NCBI RefSeq assembly: GCF_001427105.1
Contig: NZ_LMGI01000001.1
Location: 62,001 to 126,000, forward strand
Source of the DNA: Sphingopyxis sp. Root154
GTDB taxonomy: Bacteria; Pseudomonadota; Alphaproteobacteria; Sphingomonadales; Sphingomonadaceae
Direction of reading: 5' to 3'
Length of the DNA: 64,000 nt
In this document: positions 29,478 to 36,199 of the stretch, one piece after another
Layout: every line of letters starts with the position of its first letter
How positions within the stretch are numbered: the first letter of the stretch is position 1
The notes under the pieces: model-generated
What the model was told of the DNA's origin: nothing
The model's database searches: none
The model's input: only the letters and a program-made list of their open reading frames with translations
Made by a program: the position numbers and the translations under genes

Positions 29478-30685
29478 GCGCCGAGACATTTCGTATCGGT
29501 TTCCTGCCGCTGGTCGACGCCGCGCTGCCGATCCTCGCGCACGAACTGGGCTTTGCGGCGCGGGAAGGGATCAGCATCGAACTGGTCCGCGACATGACGT
29601 GGGCGACGGTGCGCGACCGGCTGCTCTATGGCCACACCGACGCGGCGCATATGATCGCGCCGCTCGCGATCGCCACCGCGCTCGGCCGCGACCGGCCGGC
29701 GGTGCCGATGGCGGTGCCTTTCGTGCTCGGGCTCAACGGCAATGCGGTGACCTTTTCGACCCAGCTCGCAAGGGATGTGGGGCTTGGCGAAACGCTCGGC
29801 GATCCGGCGACCATCGGCGCGGCGCTGCGGCGCGTGGCGGCAGCGCGAAAAATAGCGGGAAGGCCTCTGCGCTTTGGCGTCGTGCATCGCTACTCCAGCC
29901 ATAATTATATGCTTCGCTATTGGCTCGCGGGCGTGGGCATCCGCCCCGACACCCATGTTGACATCGTCGTCACCAGCCCGCCCTTTGCCGCCGATGCGCT
30001 GGCGGCGGGCGAAGTCGATGGCATCTGCGTCGGCGAGCCGTGGAATTCGATCGCGGTCGAACGCGGCGTCGGCCATATCGCGCTCGCCACGGCACAAATA
30101 TGGCGCCGCGGCGTCGAAAAAGTCCTCGCGATGCGCGAGGCCATCGCCGATGAACGGCGCGATGCAGTCGAGGCGTTGCTGCGTGCGCTCCACGCCGCAG
30201 CCGCCCATTTCGTCGAGCCCGGCACCGCCGAGGAAAGCGCCGACATATTGGCGCGGTCCGAATATCTCGGCGCACCGCGCGATGCGATACTGCGCGCGAT
30301 CACCGACCGTATCCGCCTCGTTCCCGGCGGCGAACCGATCCACTATCCCGATTTCATGTTCCAGCATCGCGAAGCCGCCAACTTCCCATGGCGCAGCCAG
30401 GCCGCGTGGCTCTATTCGCAGATGCTCCGCTGGGACGGTGTGACCTATTCGGCGACCGACGCCGCCACGGCAGGCGCGGTGTTCCGCCCCGACATTTATC
30501 GCGCCGCATTGGCCGGGTCCGGCGCGCCCCTTCCGGGCGCCAGTTCAAAGCTCGAAGGCGGCATCGGCGAACCCCTCGGCGCCGGGTCGGTTCAGGGCCG
30601 CCTTGTCCTTGGCAGCGACCGATTTTTCGATGGCCGCGCATTCGATCCCGACGACATTCAGGGCTATCTTGCTGATCTCAAATAG
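29474..30685 (+). CDS. nasS: Cytosolic nitrate/nitrite sensor NasS
   Basis: The 403-residue protein is a NrtA/CmpA-type nitrate-binding protein: FRIGFLPLVDAALPILAHEL at the start, GYTDAAH-like YGHTDAAHMIAPLAIATALG, RYSSHNYMLRYWLAGVGI, and EVDGICVGEPWNSIAVERG. There is no signal peptide or lipobox, unlike the ABC transporter subunits, which identifies it as the cytosolic sensor. Known NasS proteins sequester NasT until nitrate or nitrite binds. The ATG overlaps the nasT stop (ATGA). The gene is followed by the leader region of the nitrate operon. Confidence 0.9.
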   Translation: MSAETFRIGFLPLVDAALPILAHELGFAAREGISIELVRDMTWATVRDRLLYGHTDAAHMIAPLAIATALGRDRPAVPMAVPFVLGLNGNAVTFSTQLARDVGLGETLGDPATIGAALRRVAAARKIAGRPLRFGVVHRYSSHNYMLRYWLAGVGIRPDTHVDIVVTSPPFAADALAAGEVDGICVGEPWNSIAVERGVGHIALATAQIWRRGVEKVLAMREAIADERRDAVEALLRALHAAAAHFVEPGTAEESADILARSEYLGAPRDAILRAITDRIRLVPGGEPIHYPDFMFQHREAANFPWRSQAAWLYSQMLRWDGVTYSATDAATAGAVFRPDIYRAALAGSGAPLPGASSKLEGGIGEPLGAGSVQGRLVLGSDRFFDGRAFDPDDIQGYLADLK

Positions 30686-30689
30686 ATTT

Positions 30690-30767
30690 TTCGACGTGTC
30701 GAATTTTATGCTGCACCTGCGAAATAACCGGTTGCGCCGATAGGGCGAATCAGGCAGTCTTGACGCA
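30690..30767 (+). promoter_or_regulatory. AT-rich segment between nasS and the leader hairpins, weak hairpin
   Basis: A short stem TTCGA/TCGAA (30690-30703) followed by TTTT lies immediately after nasS and could end that transcript weakly. The rest should contain the operon promoter. TTGACG at 30760-30765 resembles a -35 box but would place the start site inside the first hairpin. No convincing sigma-54 promoter was seen, so the promoter is unassigned. Confidence 0.35.
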
Positions 30768-30918
30768 CTCGGCAAGGATGCCGGGGCAGGATAAAGCGGC
30801 TACGGCTCCAACGACGGGGCCGGTCCGCGCGGCAGGTGGGGAGCCTTTTCCCCGCACTCCAACAGGCAATGAAGCCGTCAGGATGCGCCCGCGTGGCCGC
30901 CGTCCTGGCGGCTTTTTT
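30768..30918 (+). ncRNA. NasT-responsive leader: two ANTAR hexaloop hairpins and terminator
   Basis: Hairpin P1 is CTCGGC-AAGGAT-GCCGGG (30768-30785) with a six-base loop. Hairpin P2 is CGGCTCC-AACGAC-GGGGCCG (30803-30822), also with a six-base loop. Both loops have A at position 1 and G at position 4, the known ANTAR recognition signature. An intrinsic terminator follows: GCCGTCAGGA at 30874-30883 pairs with TCCTGGCGGC at 30903-30912, then six T (30913-30918). The transporter ATG is 28 bases after the T-run. The arrangement matches NasR/NasT-controlled attenuators, so NasT binding should favour read-through into the nitrate operon. The translated frame over this region (30760-30945) is therefore not the transporter's N-terminus. 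Confidence 0.88.
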
Positions 30919-30945
30919 ATTGCCCGTCGCACAAGGGGACGGACG

Positions 30946-32181
30946 ATGACGGACATGATGAACGGCGCCAGCGCCGGGGCAAAATCGAACTTCTGGACCA
31001 GCGGGCACTGGCCAACGCTGCTCGCGGCCTTTCTCTATTTCGACCTCGCCTTCATGGTGTGGGTCATCCTCGGGCCGCTGGCGCCCGCAATTTCCGAAGA
31101 TCTGGGGCTCACCCCCGCGCAAAAGGGGTTGATGGTCGCGGTGCCGACATTGGCAGGCGCGTTGCTCCGCGTCGTCAACGGCCTTCTCGTCGACCGGATC
31201 GGTCCGAAGCGGGCGGGCGCGATCAGCCAGCTGATCGTCATCGCCGGACTGTTCACCGCATGGACCATGGGGGTTTCAAGTTTTGCCGGCACGCTGGCGC
31301 TGGGCATCATCCTCGGCTTCGCCGGCGCGAGCTTTGCGATCGCGCTGCCGCTCGCGAGCCGCTGGTATCCGCCCGAACATCAGGGCAAGGCGATGGGGCT
31401 CGCCGGCATGGGCAATTCAGGCGTTGTGCTCGCGGCGCTCTTCGCACCCAGTGTCGCCAAACTATTCGGCTGGAACGCCGTACTCGGCCTCGCGTGCATC
31501 CCGCTGACCATCGTCTTCTTCGTCTATCTCGCGATGGCGAAGGACGCGCCGAACGCGCCGGCACCGAAGAAGCTGGCCCATTATTTCGAGCCGCTCAAGA
31601 CCGCCGACGCCTGGTGGCTGATGGCCTTTTACGCAGTGACCTTCGGCGGCTTCGTCGGACTCGCGGCGTCGCTGCCGATCTACTTCACCGACCAGTTCCA
31701 CCTGACCCCGGTGATGGCAGGTTATTGCACTGCGGGCTGCGTCTTCGCCGGATCGCTCGTGCGTCCGATGGGCGGCGCGCTCGCCGACCGGATCGGCGGG
31801 GTGAAAGCGCTGATGATGGTCTTCGTCGTCGCGGCGCTGGCGATTGCCGGGGTGCCCCAGGCGAACACGCTGCCTGCCGCGCTCGGCCTATTCGTGATCG
31901 CGATGCTCGCGCTCGGCACCGGGAATGGCTCGGTCTTCCAACTCGTGCCGCAGCGCTTTTCAGCCGAAATCGGCGTGATGACCGGGCTCGTAGGTATGGC
32001 TGGCGGGATCGGCGGCTTCTACCTCGCCTCCTCGCTCGGCTTCGCCAAGCAATGGGCGGGCACCTTCGCCCCTGGCTTCTATATCTTCGCCGGACTTGCG
32101 GTGGTCGCGCTCGTCGCGTTGCTCTTCGTCAAGGGCCAGTGGCGCCGGACCTGGGGCGCCGCCGAAGGCGTGCGGATCTGA
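30946..32181 (+). CDS. Nitrate/nitrite MFS transporter (NarK/NasA type)
   Basis: The 411-residue inner-membrane protein belongs to the nitrate-nitrite porter family. The family signature in helix 5 is visible as GFAGASFAIALPLASRWYPP, and the second signature as GTGNGSVFQLVPQRFS near residue 325. Conserved nitrate-binding Arg regions are in LLRVVNGLLVDRIGPKR and LVRPMGGALADRIGG. I start at ATG 30946, which has AGGGGA upstream. In-frame ATGs at 30955 and 30958 are alternatives. It is the first structural gene after the NasT leader, so its expression depends on antitermination. Confidence 0.93.
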   Translation: MTDMMNGASAGAKSNFWTSGHWPTLLAAFLYFDLAFMVWVILGPLAPAISEDLGLTPAQKGLMVAVPTLAGALLRVVNGLLVDRIGPKRAGAISQLIVIAGLFTAWTMGVSSFAGTLALGIILGFAGASFAIALPLASRWYPPEHQGKAMGLAGMGNSGVVLAALFAPSVAKLFGWNAVLGLACIPLTIVFFVYLAMAKDAPNAPAPKKLAHYFEPLKTADAWWLMAFYAVTFGGFVGLAASLPIYFTDQFHLTPVMAGYCTAGCVFAGSLVRPMGGALADRIGGVKALMMVFVVAALAIAGVPQANTLPAALGLFVIAMLALGTGNGSVFQLVPQRFSAEIGVMTGLVGMAGGIGGFYLASSLGFAKQWAGTFAPGFYIFAGLAVVALVALLFVKGQWRRTWGAAEGVRI

Positions 32182-32184
32182 TCG

Positions 32185-33387
32185 ATGACTTGCACGCTCA
32201 TCTTCCTGGCCACGCTCGCGCCCGCCGGATTGGCGCAAGCACAGGATATCGTCCTGACGCCGATCGGCGAGGCGCGCCTGCGCTATGAGAGCGTCGATCA
32301 GGACAGTCTGCCCACCGATGCCGAGGCGCTGACGCTGCGCGTCCGCGCCGGGGTCGAGGCCAAGGCGGGCAACTGGTCTGCGCTCGTCGAGGGGCAAGGC
32401 AATCTGGCAATCGTCGATGACTATTTCGACGGACTCTACGGAGCGGCCACCCGTCCGCTGATCGCCGACCCCGACAATATCGCCCTCACCCGCGCGCAAA
32501 TTCGCTATGCGTCGCCCGCCTTCGCGCTCACCGCGGGGCGGCAGCGGCTCGGCTTCGACGACGAGCGTTTCGTCGGCAGCGTCGGCTTTCGCCAGAACGG
32601 CCAGAGCTTCGACGCCGTGCGCGCCGAAGTCACGCTCGTAAAGGGCGTGAAGGCTGACGTCGCCTATGCGTGGAGCGTGCGGACGATCTGGGGCATCGAC
32701 GGCACGGGCGCGCGGCAACAGGCGGTGTCGGGAGATAATCTCTTCGGCAACCTCAGCGCGCAGACCCCGATCGGCAAGCTCGCCACCTTTGCCTATCTCG
32801 TCGATCAGGACGAGGCGGCGATGCAAGGTTTTCGCATATCGAGCCAAAGCTATGGCGCTCGCCTCGACGGGTCGCAGGCCGTCGGCAAGGCGAAGATCGC
32901 TTACCAGCTGAGCTACGCGCGCCAGTCTGACTGGCACCGCAATCCGAACAATTACGGCGCCGACTATTATCTCGCCGACGTAGCTGTCGATCTTGGAGGC
33001 CCCCGGGTCGGCGTCGGGTACGAGATACTCGGCGCCGACGACGGGGCCGCGCTCACCAGCTTCCAGACCCCGCTCGCGACGGGTTTCAAATTCCAGGGCT
33101 GGACCGACAAATTCCTCACCACCCCGCCCGACGGCGTGCGCGACCTGTATGCAAGCGTGGGCTGGAACTGGAAGGCTGTCGGACCGCTCAAGGCCGTGAC
33201 GCTGCAAGCCGCGTACCACGACTATCGCAGCGACCGCGCGAGCCGCTCCTATGGCGACGAAATCAATCTGCTCGCGAGCGCGAAGCTCGGCAAGGTCACC
33301 GCGGCCGCCCGCTACGCGCATTACAAGGCCGACACTTTCGCCACCGATACCGACAAATTCTGGCTGCAACTGGACTGGATGCTTTGA
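32185..33387 (+). CDS. Alginate-export-type outer-membrane porin of the nitrate operon
   Basis: The 400-residue protein has a signal peptide ending GLAQAQ and an AlgE-like (alginate_exp) beta-barrel. Strand-rich segments include RLRYESVDQDSLPTDAEALT, FALTAGRQRLGFDDERFVGS and the closing WLQLDWML, whose pattern suits recognition by the barrel-assembly machinery. Alternating hydrophobic residues run through it. Placement between the nitrate transporter and nirB, with a 4-base ATGA overlap to nirB, implies a nitrate or nitrite porin rather than alginate export. Similar porins recur in proteobacterial nitrate-assimilation operons. Substrate specificity is inference. Confidence 0.82.
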   Translation: MTCTLIFLATLAPAGLAQAQDIVLTPIGEARLRYESVDQDSLPTDAEALTLRVRAGVEAKAGNWSALVEGQGNLAIVDDYFDGLYGAATRPLIADPDNIALTRAQIRYASPAFALTAGRQRLGFDDERFVGSVGFRQNGQSFDAVRAEVTLVKGVKADVAYAWSVRTIWGIDGTGARQQAVSGDNLFGNLSAQTPIGKLATFAYLVDQDEAAMQGFRISSQSYGARLDGSQAVGKAKIAYQLSYARQSDWHRNPNNYGADYYLADVAVDLGGPRVGVGYEILGADDGAALTSFQTPLATGFKFQGWTDKFLTTPPDGVRDLYASVGWNWKAVGPLKAVTLQAAYHDYRSDRASRSYGDEINLLASAKLGKVTAAARYAHYKADTFATDTDKFWLQLDWML

Positions 33388-35864
33388 TGAAACACCACCC
33401 CCTCAAGCCCGAGGGCGACACGCGCGACCATCTGGTCGTGATCGGCAACGGCATGGCCGGCTGCCGCGCGGTCGAGGAGCTGCTCGCGCGCGATGCTGCC
33501 CGCTACCGCGTGACGATTTTCGGCGCCGAGCCGCGGGTCAATTACAACCGCATCATGCTGTCCCCCGTGCTCGCGGGCGAGAAGAGCTTCGACGACATCG
33601 TCATCAACGACGCCGAATGGTATGCGGCGAACGGCATTGCGCTGGTCGCAGGCGACCCGGTGGTTGCAATCGACCGCGGTACAAAGACGGTGACGACGCG
33701 CGGCGGCGAGACCGAAAGCTATGACCGGCTGCTGATCGCGACCGGCTCCGATCCCTTCATCATCCCGGTGCCGGGCAAGGACCTGCCCGGGGTGATCGCG
33801 TTTCGCGACATGGACGATGTCGACACAATGCTCGCGGCCGCGGATGCGGGCGGCGATGCGGTCGTCATCGGCGGCGGGCTGCTCGGGCTCGAAGCCGCGC
33901 ACGGGCTTTCGCTCCGCGGGATGAAGGTCACCGTCATCCACCTGATGCCGACCTTGATGGAACGCCAGCTCGACGAGGCGGCGGGCTGGCTGCTCAAGCA
34001 GGCATTGGAAGGCCGCGGCCAGACGATCTTGACCGGCGCCGACACCGCCGAGATCGTGGGCGACGGCAAGGTCGAGGGGGTAAAACTCAAGGACGGGACG
34101 CTAATTCCCGCCAGCCTCGTCGTGATGGCGGTCGGCATCCGTCCCTCGGTTGCGCTCGCGCGCGACGCGGGCCTCGCGGTCGGGCGCGGCATCCAGGTCG
34201 ACGACCATATGGTGACGAGCGATCCCGCCGTGCTCGCGGTCGGCGAATGCGTCGAGCATGACGGGCAGGTCTATGGCCTCGTCGCGCCGCTGTGGGACAT
34301 GTGCCGTAGCCTCGCCGACGGGCTCGTCGAACAGCCGACGGGCTATCGCGGATCGGTGACCTCGACCAAGCTCAAGGTATCGGGAATCGACGTGTTTTCC
34401 GCGGGCGATTTTTCGGGCGGCGACGGGTGCGAAGACATCGTGCTGCGCGACGCGAGCCGCGGTGTCTACAAGCGCGTGATCGTCAAGGACGACCGGATTG
34501 TCGGCGCGGTGCTCTATGGCGATACCGCCGACGGCAGCTGGTATTTCGACCTGCTCAAGAAGCAGGAGGATGTCTCCGAGCTTCGCGACCTGCTGATCTT
34601 CGGCCAGTCCTTCGCCTCAGGAGGGGGCGCGGCGGACCCTAAGGCGGCCGTTGCGGCGCTCTCGGACGATGCTGAGATCTGCGGCTGCAACGGCGTCACT
34701 AAAGGCCAGGTCGTCTCGTGCATCGCCAAGGGCGCGCGCAGCCTCGATGCGGTACGCGGCACCTGCAAGGCGTCGGCGAGCTGCGGCAGCTGCACCGGAC
34801 TCGTCGAGAATCTCCTCGCGCTGACGCTCGGCGACGAGGTGCAGGCGGGCCCGAAGACGATGTGCAAATGCACGAGCTTCGGCCACGACGACGTTCGCCG
34901 CGAGATCGTCGCGCAGGGCATGCGCTCGATCCCCGAGGTGATGCAAAAGCTGCACTGGACGACCCCCGACGGTTGTTCGTCTTGCCGCCCGGCGCTCAAT
35001 TATTATCTGCTCTGCGCGCTGCCCTGCGACTATGTCGACGACCAGCAGAGCCGCTTCGTCAACGAGCGGATGCACGCCAACATCCAGAAGGACGGCACCT
35101 ATTCGGTCGTGCCGCGCATGTGGGGCGGGCTCACCAACCCGACCGAGTTGCGCGCGATCGCCGATGTCGTCGAGAAGTTCAATGCGCCGATGGTCAAGGT
35201 GACCGGCGGCCAGCGACTCGACATCTTCGGGATCAGGAAAGAGGATCTTCCCGCGGTCTGGGCCGACCTCAATGCCGCCGGGATGGTGTCAGGGCACGCT
35301 TATGGCAAATCGCTGCGCACGGTGAAGACCTGCGTCGGGTCCGAATGGTGCCGCTTCGGCACGCAGGATTCGACCGGGCTCGGCGTCAAGATCGAGCGGA
35401 TGAGCTGGGGCAGCTGGATGCCGCACAAGTTCAAGATCGCGGTGTCGGGCTGCCCACGCAACTGCGCCGAGGCGACGATCAAGGATTTCGGCATCGTCTG
35501 CGTTGACAGCGGTTACGAGCTGCACGTCGGGGGGAATGGCGGCATGCACGTCCGCGTGACCGACCTGCTCTGCAAGGTCGCGACCGAGCAGGAGGCGATG
35601 GACTATTGCGCCGCCTTCATCCAGCTCTACCGCGAGGAAGCCCGCTATCTCGAGCGCACCGCGCCGTGGATCGAGCGCGTCGGGCTGGCACATATCACCG
35701 CGCGGATCGTCGACGATCCGGCAGGCCGCGAGGCGCTGCGCGCACGCTTCCTCTATTCGCAAAGCTTTTCGCAGGACGATCCGTGGGCGCAGCGCGCCGA
35801 GGGTGCCGAGGCCGAGCATCATGCGCCGATGGCGCGCTTTACCCCCCAGGAGGAACTCGCATGA
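33384..35864 (+). CDS. nirB: Assimilatory nitrite reductase [NAD(P)H] large subunit
   Basis: The 826-residue cytosolic enzyme reduces nitrite to ammonium. The N-terminal flavoprotein part has VVIGNGMAGCRAVEELLA, LLIATGSDPFIIPVPG and a second dinucleotide fold VVIGGGLLGLEAAHGLSLRG. A BFD-like [2Fe-2S] region near residues 430-485 has CGCNGVTKGQVVSC and CKASASCGSCTG, and a second Cys-rich one follows with WTTPDGCSSCRPALNYYL. The sulfite/nitrite reductase half has the siroheme-[4Fe-4S] ligands TCVGSEWCRFGTQDST and SGCPRNCAEATIKDFG. It is coupled to the porin gene upstream and to nirD downstream by ATGA overlaps. It needs siroheme, and cobA lies in the same operon. Confidence 0.96.
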   Translation: MMKHHPLKPEGDTRDHLVVIGNGMAGCRAVEELLARDAARYRVTIFGAEPRVNYNRIMLSPVLAGEKSFDDIVINDAEWYAANGIALVAGDPVVAIDRGTKTVTTRGGETESYDRLLIATGSDPFIIPVPGKDLPGVIAFRDMDDVDTMLAAADAGGDAVVIGGGLLGLEAAHGLSLRGMKVTVIHLMPTLMERQLDEAAGWLLKQALEGRGQTILTGADTAEIVGDGKVEGVKLKDGTLIPASLVVMAVGIRPSVALARDAGLAVGRGIQVDDHMVTSDPAVLAVGECVEHDGQVYGLVAPLWDMCRSLADGLVEQPTGYRGSVTSTKLKVSGIDVFSAGDFSGGDGCEDIVLRDASRGVYKRVIVKDDRIVGAVLYGDTADGSWYFDLLKKQEDVSELRDLLIFGQSFASGGGAADPKAAVAALSDDAEICGCNGVTKGQVVSCIAKGARSLDAVRGTCKASASCGSCTGLVENLLALTLGDEVQAGPKTMCKCTSFGHDDVRREIVAQGMRSIPEVMQKLHWTTPDGCSSCRPALNYYLLCALPCDYVDDQQSRFVNERMHANIQKDGTYSVVPRMWGGLTNPTELRAIADVVEKFNAPMVKVTGGQRLDIFGIRKEDLPAVWADLNAAGMVSGHAYGKSLRTVKTCVGSEWCRFGTQDSTGLGVKIERMSWGSWMPHKFKIAVSGCPRNCAEATIKDFGIVCVDSGYELHVGGNGGMHVRVTDLLCKVATEQEAMDYCAAFIQLYREEARYLERTAPWIERVGLAHITARIVDDPAGREALRARFLYSQSFSQDDPWAQRAEGAEAEHHAPMARFTPQEELA

Positions 35865-36199
35865 CCGCAGAATGGCTCGACATCGGCTGGGTCGACCAGA
35901 TTCCAGTACGCGGCAGCCGCACGGTACAGGTCGAAGGCGGCGACGACATTGCGGTCTTCCGCACCGCCGAGGGCAAGGTGTTCGCGCTGCTCGACCGTTG
36001 CCCGCACAAGCACGGTCGGCTGAGCCAGGGCATCGTCCACGGCGGCGCGGTCGCCTGCCCGCTCCACAATTGGCGGATTTCGCTGTCGACCGGCGAAGCG
36101 CTCGGCGAGGACAAGGGCTGCACCCCTACCGTGCCCGTGAAGATCGACGGCGGCCGCGTCCTCATCTGCCGCGCGAGCACTTTGAAGGCCGCGGCCTGA
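35861..36199 (+). CDS. nirD: Nitrite reductase small subunit, Rieske-type
   Basis: The 112-residue partner of NirB has a Rieske-like fold. The [2Fe-2S] ligands appear complete: CPHKHG near residue 47 and CPLHNW near 66. This differs from enterobacterial NirD, which lacks the cluster ligands, so this version may carry electrons. ATG 35861 follows CCAGGAGGAACTCGC, a strong ribosome binding site, and overlaps the nirB stop. Its own stop shares one base with the nasA start. Confidence 0.93.
   Translation: MTAEWLDIGWVDQIPVRGSRTVQVEGGDDIAVFRTAEGKVFALLDRCPHKHGRLSQGIVHGGAVACPLHNWRISLSTGEALGEDKGCTPTVPVKIDGGRVLICRASTLKAAA

Noticed and set aside
30760-30945. N-terminal extension of the nitrate transporter reading frame
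   Set aside because: It would translate the hexaloop hairpins and terminator; the ATG at 30946 has a good ribosome binding site and matches family length.
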